Shown one piece after another: positions 24,157 through 31,414 of a DNA stretch of 64,000 nt (its first letter is position 1; the number at the start of each line of letters is the position of its first letter). The DNA lies in NCBI RefSeq assembly GCF_900090235.1, contig NZ_LT607750.1:5385001-5449000 (forward strand). The letters are read 5' to 3'. Source of the DNA: Micromonospora echinaurantiaca. Lineage in GTDB: Bacteria; Actinomycetota; Actinomycetes; Mycobacteriales; Micromonosporaceae. The notes beneath the pieces were generated by a model. It saw only the letters and a program-made list of their open reading frames with translations. It did no database searches and had not been told where the DNA came from. The translations under genes and the position numbers were made by a program.

Positions 24157-25241
24157 GGCTGGAGATCCTGCCGGTGCCGGGCATCGGCGACGTGACCGAG
24201 GGCGACGACCTGGCGGCGCTGATCGCCACCGCGGCGCCCTGGCTGCGCGACGGCGACGTGCTGGTGGTGACCAGCAAGATCGTCTCCAAGGCGGAGGGGC
24301 GGCTGGTGGACGTCCCGGCGGACGGGCCGGACCGGCTCGCCGCGCGGGACGAGGTGCTGGCCGCGGAGACCGCGCGGGTGGTGGCGACCCGGGGCACCAC
24401 CCGGATCGTGCAGACCCACCACGGCTTCGTGATGGCCTCGGCCGGGATCGACGCGTCCAACGTCGACAAGACCCGGTTGGTGCTGCTGCCCAAGGATCCG
24501 GACGCCTCCGCCCGGGCGCTGCGGGCCGCGCTGCGCGAGCGCTACCACGTCGACGTCGCGGTGATCATCAGCGACACGATGGGCCGGCCGTGGCGCAACG
24601 GGCTCACCGACGTGGCGCTCGGCGTGGCCGGGATGGACGCGATCCGCGACCACCGGGGCGAGACCGACCCGTACGGCAACGAGCTCCAGCTGACCCAGAT
24701 GGCGGTGGTCGACGAGCTGGCCGGCGCCGGTGAGCTGGTCAAGGGCAAGTGCGACCAGGTTCCGGTCGCGGTGGTGCGCGGCTACCTGGGCGCGGCCGGT
24801 CCGGACGACGGCGTCGGCGCGGCGGCGCTGGTCCGGGACGCCTCGATGGACCTCTTCTCACTCGGCACCGCGGAGGCGCGGGCCGCCGGGCTGGCCGCCG
24901 CCGCCACCCTGCCGGACGGCCCCGGCGCCACCCCGCCCGACCCGGCCGCGGTGCGCCGGGCGATCGCCGCGGTCGCCGAGGTGGTCGCGCCCGGCACCAC
25001 CTTCACCCTGGTCGCCGACGAGGAGGTACGCGCCGGACTGGTCGCCGCGGTGCCCGGCTGGCCGGCCGAGGCCAGCACCCTGGTGCTCGGCTCCCCGGCC
25101 ACCCCGGTCGCCCCGGCCGACCTGGTCCGCTTCGGCGCCGACCTGCAACGCCTCCGCACCGCCCTGGCCGCCGAAAACATCCCCTCCGCTCTCCTCCCAC
25201 CCCCCGCCCACACCACCGCCACCGCCGCCCTGGCCCTCTGA
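24153..25241 (+). CDS. fbiB: Coenzyme F420:L-glutamate ligase (FbiB/CofE) without a complete nitroreductase domain
   Basis: 362 residues. The first ~255 are the CofE ligase domain: VVTSKIVSKAEGRLVDV, GFVMASAGIDASNVD, ISDTMGRPWRNGLTDVALG and GKCDQVPVAVVRGYLG. It adds glutamates to F420-0. The mycobacterial enzyme is about 448 residues, with a C-terminal nitroreductase domain that reduces dehydro-F420. Here only about 100 residues follow (VRRAIAAVAEVVAPGTTFTL onwards), lacking a recognisable FMN-binding core. This looks like a decayed or replaced domain, which is my reading by eye. The GTG overlaps the fbiA stop (GTGA). Confidence 0.92.
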   Translation: MRLEILPVPGIGDVTEGDDLAALIATAAPWLRDGDVLVVTSKIVSKAEGRLVDVPADGPDRLAARDEVLAAETARVVATRGTTRIVQTHHGFVMASAGIDASNVDKTRLVLLPKDPDASARALRAALRERYHVDVAVIISDTMGRPWRNGLTDVALGVAGMDAIRDHRGETDPYGNELQLTQMAVVDELAGAGELVKGKCDQVPVAVVRGYLGAAGPDDGVGAAALVRDASMDLFSLGTAEARAAGLAAAATLPDGPGATPPDPAAVRRAIAAVAEVVAPGTTFTLVADEEVRAGLVAAVPGWPAEASTLVLGSPATPVAPADLVRFGADLQRLRTALAAENIPSALLPPPAHTTATAALAL

Positions 25242-25251
25242 GGCACCGCGC

Positions 25252-25313
25252 CGTTGATCATGAAGTTGTTGGCACGACACGCCGAGACGACCGACAACAA
25301 CCTCATGATCGAC
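25252..25313. repeat. Palindromic repeat family B, copy 2
   Basis: Left arm GTTGATCATGAAGTTGTTG starting 25253 pairs with the complementary run ending near 25313 with two mismatches. The core GTTGATCATG-A-GTT is shared with the copy at 15418-15480. It lies between convergent fbiB and the ArsR-type regulator gene. Confidence 0.85.
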
Positions 25314-25338
25314 CGGGTTCGACTCAGGCGGGGTGGGG

Positions 25339-26325
25339 TCAGGCGTCGAGCATGGCGCGGCCGAGGGGGGTCAGGGTGTGCAGGACGGTGTTGCGGTCGC
25401 GCTGGCTGACCAGCAGGCCGGCGTTGCGCAGCACGGTGGCGTGCTGGCTCGCGGCGGCCGGGGAGATCCGCAACCGGCGGGCCATCTCCCCGGTGGTGCA
25501 GCCGTCGTCGCTGGCCTCCAGCACCGCGGCCCGGGTGCGGCCGAGCAGCGCGGCCAGCGCCTCCCGGCCGGCGGTGGACCCGGCCCCGCCCGGCTCCAGG
25601 CCACCCAACCGGTCCACCGGGTAGACCAGCACCGGCGGTAGCGCCGGGTCGAGCAGCGCGACCGGGGTGCGCGCGCAGAAGAAGGACGGGACCAGCAGCA
25701 ACCCGCGCCCGTCCAGGTGCAGTTCCCGGCTGTCCGGATAGTCGCGCACCTCGAGCATGCCGGACTCCCAGCGCATCGCCGGCCGCAAGCTGGCCAGCAG
25801 CCCCTCCACCCCGTCGTCGAGCAGGGCCCGGGCCCGGCGGGTCCGGTCGGCCTCCACGGCCGCCTGGATCCGCGCCCAGTACGGGTTGATGGCCAGCGAC
25901 CGGTACTGCTCCATGGCACCGGTGAGCTGCCGCAGCGACTCCGGCTCGCCCCGGGCCAGCGCGGAGGCCCCCCCGGGCAGGCTGGTGCCGCCGGCCAGCA
26001 GGGCGAGGTCGCGCTGGAGCAGCGGGACCGGGGTGCTGCGGACCGCGTCCAGGCCGGCCTCGAACCCGGTGACGCTCTGGTAGGGGGTCAGGAAGTCGGG
26101 GAAGTAACCGCGCGGCGGGTTCAGCGCGAACAGCAGGCGGAGCCGTTCGGAGGCGCTCTCCTGGCGTAGCCCCTGGGCCACCGAGCGCCGCCAGTTGGCC
26201 ATCAACGGGTCACGGCTGCGCCCCTGCAGCAGGTGCAGGCTGAGGACCAGCTCCCAGACCGGGTCCGCACCCGGGGCGACCCGGGTCCGGAGGATGTCCT
26301 CCTCGGAAAAGTAGATCTTCAGCAT
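25339..26325 (-). CDS. ArsR/helix-turn-helix regulator with long N-terminal domain
   Basis: 328 residues. The last ~80 contain an ArsR-type winged helix (TTGEMARRLRISPAAASQHA, VLRNAGLLVSQRDRNTVLHT). The first ~240 carry a conserved region often annotated DUF5937-like, beginning with FSEEDILRTRVAPGADPVWE and including RGYFPDFLTP and LLLVPSFFCARTPVALLDP. Probably a repressor responding to an unknown ligand. The ATG at 26325 is preceded by the 287-base gap to the next gene, in which AT-rich sequence near 26395-26435 probably holds its promoter. Confidence 0.82.
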   Translation of the reverse strand: MLKIYFSEEDILRTRVAPGADPVWELVLSLHLLQGRSRDPLMANWRRSVAQGLRQESASERLRLLFALNPPRGYFPDFLTPYQSVTGFEAGLDAVRSTPVPLLQRDLALLAGGTSLPGGASALARGEPESLRQLTGAMEQYRSLAINPYWARIQAAVEADRTRRARALLDDGVEGLLASLRPAMRWESGMLEVRDYPDSRELHLDGRGLLLVPSFFCARTPVALLDPALPPVLVYPVDRLGGLEPGGAGSTAGREALAALLGRTRAAVLEASDDGCTTGEMARRLRISPAAASQHATVLRNAGLLVSQRDRNTVLHTLTPLGRAMLDA

Positions 26326-26612
26326 GGTGCGCTCCCGCGCCGCCGGGTCAGGGGGATGGCGGGCGACCCTTCGCACTGTACCTGGCCGGCACTTATCTCC
26401 ATCTTTAAGCGTGGGCTGAAAAACCTCGACGCCCCCGGGGACGGTTAGGCATGCTTCCAGATGCCCGATGAGGCCGGCGCGTCGACGACGCGCCACGTGC
26501 CCGGGGCGCCGGGACCGGGGAGGAACCGGTGGCCGGGCGGCACCACGAGGGTCTGCGGCCCACGCTCCGCAGAGGTGCCGTCCGGTCGTCTCGTCCCGGG
26601 TGGTCCGCCGGC

Positions 26613-27647
26613 TCAGCCGACCCAGAGCGCCACCCGGTGGTCCTCGTCCGTCACGTAGAAGCACCGTCCGTCCAGCTCGGCCAGTCCTTCGACGTGGTGG
26701 AACGGCGCCAGGTCGGCCACCAGCTCACCGGCGGCCAGGTGCCCCTGCGACGGCAGCCGGAACCGGACGTGCCGCGAGGTGACGTCGCCGCCGGCCGGAT
26801 GGTCGTCGAGCAGCACCGAGCCCTTGCCCAGCGCGTCGATCGAACCGATCACCGCCGCGTACCCGCCGTCGGGGGCCGGCGCGAAGGCCCGGAAACCGGT
26901 GAGCGCGCCGCGCGGGGTCACCCCGGTCAGCGCGTACGCGGCCACCGCGGTCGGCCAGGCCGGGACGTCGGCGAACATCTCCGGCACACCGGCCAGCTCC
27001 ACCAGGATCGGCTCACCGTCGACGGTCACCGGGAACCGCAGCCCGAGCAGCACCGTGCCGGCCGGGGTGAACGCGGCCGCCTCGACGTTCAGCGGCAGGT
27101 CGTCCGGGTTCAGCCGGTTCACCCAGCCCTTCGCCCGGGCGGTGCCGCGCACCAGGGTCGCCTCGACGAACCGGGACCGCACCCGGTCACCGGGCGGCAG
27201 CGGGGTGAACGCCGCCTTGGTGAGCGCGTCGTTGACCGCCCGGTGCACCCGGAACCGGTTCCGCACCACCCGCACCGGCAGCACCCCGGTCGCCGCGTCG
27301 TCCTCCCGGAACCGGGCGACGAAGGCGCGCCGCGGGCGCAGCGGCCCGCCCTTGGAACCGAAGTGCGAGCCGAACACGTAGACCCAGCCGTCGTGGTGGG
27401 CGAGCGCCTCGCCGTCCTCGGTCCGGCCGTTCTCCGTACCCGCGTCGGCGCTGACGTGGTGGGCCGTCCACCGGCCGTCGTCGAGTTCCAGCAGCAGGGC
27501 CAGGCAGTGTTCCACCGGGCCCTCGTCGAGCACCGTCCAGAAGCCGCGCCGGGCGCCGTGGGCGCGCAGCAGCGCCGCGGAGCGGACCGGCAGCAGGTCG
27601 CTGGCCTCGTTGCCGCCGACCACGAACTCGAGCAGTCGCAGGGTCAC
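26613..27647 (-). CDS. DUF3616-like beta-propeller protein
   Basis: 344 residues from the GTG at 27645-27647 (weak ribosome-binding region; start uncertain). The repetitive, strand-rich pattern with NVEAAAFTPAGTVLLGLRFP, and the closing FHHVEGLAELDGRCFYVTDEDHRV, split here between two repeats, recall DUF3616 propellers. No signal peptide, so probably cytoplasmic. Function unknown. It is divergent from the Nudix gene 40 bases away and may share a promoter with it. Confidence 0.68.
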   Translation of the reverse strand: MTLRLLEFVVGGNEASDLLPVRSAALLRAHGARRGFWTVLDEGPVEHCLALLLELDDGRWTAHHVSADAGTENGRTEDGEALAHHDGWVYVFGSHFGSKGGPLRPRRAFVARFREDDAATGVLPVRVVRNRFRVHRAVNDALTKAAFTPLPPGDRVRSRFVEATLVRGTARAKGWVNRLNPDDLPLNVEAAAFTPAGTVLLGLRFPVTVDGEPILVELAGVPEMFADVPAWPTAVAAYALTGVTPRGALTGFRAFAPAPDGGYAAVIGSIDALGKGSVLLDDHPAGGDVTSRHVRFRLPSQGHLAAGELVADLAPFHHVEGLAELDGRCFYVTDEDHRVALWVG

Positions 27648-27686
27648 CCGGCCAGGGTACGAACCGGCGGCTCGTACAGTGTCGGG

Positions 27687-28295
27687 ATGCCGGACGCCAC
27701 GACCGCCACCCGCACCACCGACCCGGCCGGGCACCCGGCGCTGCACGCCGACGCGCTCGCGGTGCTCGGCGCCTGGGCGCCGACCAGCCCGGCCGCCGCC
27801 GCGGCCCGAGACCGCACCCTCGACCTGCTGGCCGCGGGGCCGGTGGCGACGAGCCGGGCGCACCGCGCCGGGCACGTCACCGCGAGCGCGCTGGTGCTCG
27901 ACCCGACCGGCGAGCGGGTGCTGCTCTGCCTGCACGGCAGGTTCAAGCGCTGGGTGCAGCTCGGCGGGCACTGCGAGCCGGCCGACCGGACGCTCGCCGG
28001 GGCCGCGCTGCGCGAGGCGACCGAGGAGTCCGGGATCGCCGGCCTGCGGGTCGACCCGGTGCCGATCGACGTGGACGTCCACCCGGTCGCCTGCCAGGGC
28101 GGCTCGCTGCACTACGACGTCCGGTTCGCCGTCCTCGCCCCGCCCGGCGCGGTGGAACGGGTCAGCGACGAGTCGGAGGCGCTGGGCTGGTTCCCGCCGG
28201 ACCGGCTGCCGCAGCCGCTGGCCGGCGGGACCGCGCAGCTCGTCGCGCCGGCCCTGGCCGCGCTCAGACGAGCCCCTCTTCGCCCCGCTCCTTGA
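27687..28295 (+). CDS. Nudix hydrolase
   Basis: 202 residues. The Nudix box is complete: G-x5-E-x7-REATEESG (starting GGHCEPADRTLAG, then REATEESGI) around residues 95-120, giving the metal-binding glutamates. Nudix enzymes cleave nucleoside diphosphate-linked compounds; the substrate cannot be read here. The N-terminal ~65 residues form a helical extension common in actinobacterial members. It overlaps the convergent mannose-1-phosphate guanylyltransferase gene by 32 bases at the 3' end, so the two transcripts are complementary there. Confidence 0.88.
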   Translation: MPDATTATRTTDPAGHPALHADALAVLGAWAPTSPAAAAARDRTLDLLAAGPVATSRAHRAGHVTASALVLDPTGERVLLCLHGRFKRWVQLGGHCEPADRTLAGAALREATEESGIAGLRVDPVPIDVDVHPVACQGGSLHYDVRFAVLAPPGAVERVSDESEALGWFPPDRLPQPLAGGTAQLVAPALAALRRAPLRPAP

Positions 28296-29358
28296 GCTCG
28301 TCGACGATCTTCTTGACGTCCTGCGCCCGGTCCCGGGGGCAGACCAGCACCGCGTCCGGGGTGTCGACCACGATCAGGTCGTGCACCCCGACGGTGGCCA
28401 CCAGCCGGCCGGAGTGCGGCACCACCACCAGGTTGCTGCTGTCCCGCAGCAGCACCCCCGGCTTCGCCGCGCCCAGCACCACGTTGCCGACGGCGTCGGC
28501 CGGCAGCACGTCGCCGAGGGTGTGGAAGTCGCCCACGTCGTTCCAGCCGAACTCGCCGGGCACGGTGGCCACCCGCCCGGCCGCCGCCGCGCCCTCCATC
28601 ACCGCGTAGTCGACGGAGATCCGGGGCAGCGTGGGCCAGACGGTGCCGAGCACGTCGTCCTGCTCCTCGGTCCCCCACGCCGAGGCGATCGCGGTGATCC
28701 CGGCGTGCAGGGCCGGCTGCTGCCGGGCAAGTTCGGCGAGGAAGACGTCCACCCGCCAGACGAACATGCTGGCGTTCCAGAGGTGGCGCCCGGAGCGCAG
28801 GTACGCCTCGGCCACCTCGGCGCTCGGCTTCTCCTTGAACTCGGTGACCGGCCGCATCGGCCCGTCGCCGACCGGGTCGCCGGTCTGCAGGTAGCCGTAG
28901 CCGGTCTCCGGGCGGGTCGGGTTGATCCCCACCGTCATCAGCAGCCCCTGCTCGGCGCCGCGGACCGCCTCGCGGACCGTCGCCACCCAGCTCTCCGAGT
29001 CGGCGATCAGGTGGTCGGCGGCGAACGAACCCATCACCGCCTCCGGGTCGCGCAGCGCGATCACCGCCGCGGCCAGCGCGATCGCCGCACACGAGTCCCG
29101 CGGCGAGGGCTCGACCAGGATGTTCTCCTCGGGCAGGCCGGCCAGTTGGCGGGCCACCGCGGCCACGTGCGCGGCCCCGGTGACCACCAGGGTGCGCTCG
29201 GGGGTGGTCAGCGGCGCCAGCCGCTCCACCGTGGCCTGCAGCAGCGAGGCGGTGGTGCCGGTCAGCGGGTGGAGGAACTTGGGGTGGCCCGCGCGGGACA
29301 GCGGCCACAACCTCGTGCCGCTGCCGCCCGCCGGGATGACGGCGTAAATCACCCGCAC
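28264..29358 (-). CDS. manC: Mannose-1-phosphate guanylyltransferase
   Basis: 364 residues with the nucleotidyltransferase motif PAGGSGTRLWPLSR near residue 9, the FVEKP-like segment TEFKEKPS, and NASMFVWRVDVFLAEL and EFGWNDVGDF. It makes GDP-mannose from mannose-1-phosphate and GTP for cell-envelope glycans. The start ATG is at 29358. The same-strand glycosyltransferase gene lies 58 bases upstream. The symbol reflects activity; the equivalent in mycobacteria is often named manB. Confidence 0.92.
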   Translation of the reverse strand: MRVIYAVIPAGGSGTRLWPLSRAGHPKFLHPLTGTTASLLQATVERLAPLTTPERTLVVTGAAHVAAVARQLAGLPEENILVEPSPRDSCAAIALAAAVIALRDPEAVMGSFAADHLIADSESWVATVREAVRGAEQGLLMTVGINPTRPETGYGYLQTGDPVGDGPMRPVTEFKEKPSAEVAEAYLRSGRHLWNASMFVWRVDVFLAELARQQPALHAGITAIASAWGTEEQDDVLGTVWPTLPRISVDYAVMEGAAAAGRVATVPGEFGWNDVGDFHTLGDVLPADAVGNVVLGAAKPGVLLRDSSNLVVVPHSGRLVATVGVHDLIVVDTPDAVLVCPRDRAQDVKKIVDELKERGEEGLV

Positions 29359-29416
29359 ATCATGCCCGATTCGCCCGGCCTGGTACGCCGCGGTCGTCGA
29401 CCCCCCGCACCAGCCC

Positions 29417-30562
29417 TCAGGCCCGGGCCCGGGACCAGGCCGCGATGTGCACCTCGGCGCTGGACTCCCAGGTGAATTCCTTGGCCCGGTCGAAACCGGC
29501 CTTGGCCAGGGTCAGCCGGCGCTGCTCGTCGTCGAGCAGGGCGGCCAGGTCGGTGGCGATCTGGTCGGCGTCCTCGCTGGTGTAGGCGACGGCGTCGCCG
29601 CCGACCTCGGGCAGCGACAGCCGGGGGGTGGTGAGCACCGGCGCGGCACACGCCATCGCCTCCAGGATCGGCAGGCCGAAGCCCTCGCCGTAGGAGGGGT
29701 ACGCGGCGACCAGCGCCCCGCCGAGGAAGCCGGGCAGGTCGGCGTAGCGCAGGTAGCCGGGGCGCAGCAGGCGCAGGTGCGAGGGGACCTCGGCCACCGC
29801 GCGGTCGATGTCGTCGTCGTGCCCCTGCCCGCCGGCGATCACCAGGGCCGGCGGGTCGGTGCGGTCGGCCACCGCCCGGGCCCAGCCCCGGATCAGGTTG
29901 GGGACGTTCTTGCGCGGCTCCTTGGCGCCGAGGAACGCCACGTAGCTGCTGCTGCCCAGCCCGAGCCGGGCCCGCACCCGGGCCTTCTCCTCCTCGCTGG
30001 GCGCGTGGAAGGCGGCGTGGTCGACCCCGTGGTAGGCCACGTCGATCCGGGTCGGGTCGGCGTCGAGCAGCCGGATCAACTCGTCCCGGGTGGCCTTGCT
30101 GGGCACGATCACCCGGTCGGCGCGGCGCAGCGAGGTCTTGATCGCGCTGCGGAAGAACGTGCGGCGGGACTTGTCGTAGTGCTCCGGCTCGGTGAAGAAG
30201 GTGGCGTCGTGCACGGTCACCGTCACCGGGCAGCCGGCCCGCAGTGGGCAGGTGTAGAAGGGCGAGTGCAGCACCTGGGCGCCGACCTGCTGGGCGAGCA
30301 GCGGCAGGCCGGTCTGCTCCCAGGCCAGCCGGGCCGGGCGGTGCGCGACGGCGGCCGGCGCGGGAATGATCTCCGCGCCGGGCAGCATCCGCGTGTAGCG
30401 CTCGAGGTCGGTGCGGAGGCTCACCACGGCCAGGTCCACCCCCGACCCGCACACCTTGCCGAGCGCGCCGAGCAGGCCGTCGACGTATCTACCGACGCCG
30501 CCGCGGTCGGCGGGGACACTCGTGGCGTCGATGAGCACGCGGGGCGGGCGACCGGCGGTCAC
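29417..30562 (-). CDS. GT4-family glycosyltransferase
   Basis: 381 residues, GT-B fold. The donor-binding E-x7-E is in YGEGFGLPILEAMACAAPVL, the acceptor domain begins VLIDATSVPADRGGVGRYVD, and FLGAKEPRKNVPNLIRGWA is the usual interdomain segment. It probably uses a GDP- or UDP-sugar, and the manC neighbour suggests a mannosyltransferase for an envelope polysaccharide or lipid. GTG at 30560-30562 has AAGGAG seven bases upstream. Confidence 0.9.
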   Translation of the reverse strand: MTAGRPPRVLIDATSVPADRGGVGRYVDGLLGALGKVCGSGVDLAVVSLRTDLERYTRMLPGAEIIPAPAAVAHRPARLAWEQTGLPLLAQQVGAQVLHSPFYTCPLRAGCPVTVTVHDATFFTEPEHYDKSRRTFFRSAIKTSLRRADRVIVPSKATRDELIRLLDADPTRIDVAYHGVDHAAFHAPSEEEKARVRARLGLGSSSYVAFLGAKEPRKNVPNLIRGWARAVADRTDPPALVIAGGQGHDDDIDRAVAEVPSHLRLLRPGYLRYADLPGFLGGALVAAYPSYGEGFGLPILEAMACAAPVLTTPRLSLPEVGGDAVAYTSEDADQIATDLAALLDDEQRRLTLAKAGFDRAKEFTWESSAEVHIAAWSRARA

Positions 30563-30712
30563 GGGGCGACTCCTTGAACTGGCGGGTCTGTGGGGAACAA
30601 CACTCCGGCAAGCCTACGCCGGAGCCCGGCTCGGGCGCTGACTGCGACCCGACGGTACGCCGACTTGACGTCGTCATCGAGTACGGCCCGCGGGGGCGTA
30701 TCGTTCGCGTCG

Positions 30713-31402
30713 ATGGCCGACAACATTGCCCGGGTGTTCGCCGGCGCGATCGCGCCCGATCCCACCCGCCCGCTGCTGACCTGGTACGACGACGCCACCG
30801 GCGAGCGGACCGAGCTGTCCGGCGCGACGCTGGCGAACTGGGTGGCCAAGACGGCCAACCTGCTGGTCGACGGCGCGGCGCTGGGCCCGGGCGACACCGC
30901 CGCGGTGCTGCTCCCGCCGCACTGGCAGACCGCGGGGGTGCTGCTCGGCTGCTGGTCGGCCGGGCTGGCGGTGGCCCGGGAACCGGGGCCGGTGGGCGCG
31001 CTCTTCGCCACCGCCGACCGGGCCGGCGAGGCGGACGCCTGGCCGGCCGACGAGCGCTACGCGCTCGGCCTGCACCCGTTCGCCCTACCGCTGCCCCAGG
31101 TGCCGCCCGGCTTCGCCGACTACGTGGTGGAGGTACGCACGCACGGCGACCAGTTCACCCCGTACGCCCCGGCCGGGCCGGGCGAGCCGGAGCTGATCGC
31201 CCGCGCGGTCGAGCGGGCGGCGGAGCTGGGCATCGCCCCCGGCGACCGGGTCCTGATCGACACGGCGGCGTACCCCGACCCGCTCGACTGGCTGCTGGCC
31301 CCGCTCACCGCCACCGCCAGCACCGTCCTCTGCGCCAACCTCGACCCCGCCCGCCTCCCGGCCCGGGCGGAGACGGAGAAGGTCACCCGCACGCTGCCCT
31401 GA
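30713..31402 (+). CDS. TIGR03089 family protein (truncated adenylate-forming-like domain)
   Basis: 229 residues resembling only the N-terminal part of acyl/aryl-CoA adenylating enzymes (LSGATLANWVAKTANLLVDG, GDTAAVLLPPHWQTAGVLLG). It lacks the P-loop and the later catalytic segments. This is the normal form of TIGR03089, an actinobacterial family of unknown role found beside envelope-sugar genes, as in mycobacterial Rv3268 (from memory). No clear ribosome-binding site precedes the ATG, so it may be leaderless. It is convergent with the acetoacetyl-CoA synthetase gene at 12 bases. Confidence 0.87.
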   Translation: MADNIARVFAGAIAPDPTRPLLTWYDDATGERTELSGATLANWVAKTANLLVDGAALGPGDTAAVLLPPHWQTAGVLLGCWSAGLAVAREPGPVGALFATADRAGEADAWPADERYALGLHPFALPLPQVPPGFADYVVEVRTHGDQFTPYAPAGPGEPELIARAVERAAELGIAPGDRVLIDTAAYPDPLDWLLAPLTATASTVLCANLDPARLPARAETEKVTRTLP

Positions 31403-31414
31403 GCCCTCGCCGGG

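Noticed and set aside
26529-27686. Plus-strand open frame upstream of the Nudix gene
   Set aside because: It is antisense to the DUF3616-like gene; Nudix homology begins at the ATG at 27687.
30713-31402. Pseudogene of an acyl-CoA synthetase
   Set aside because: The short, P-loop-lacking form is the normal length of the TIGR03089 family and its frame is intact.
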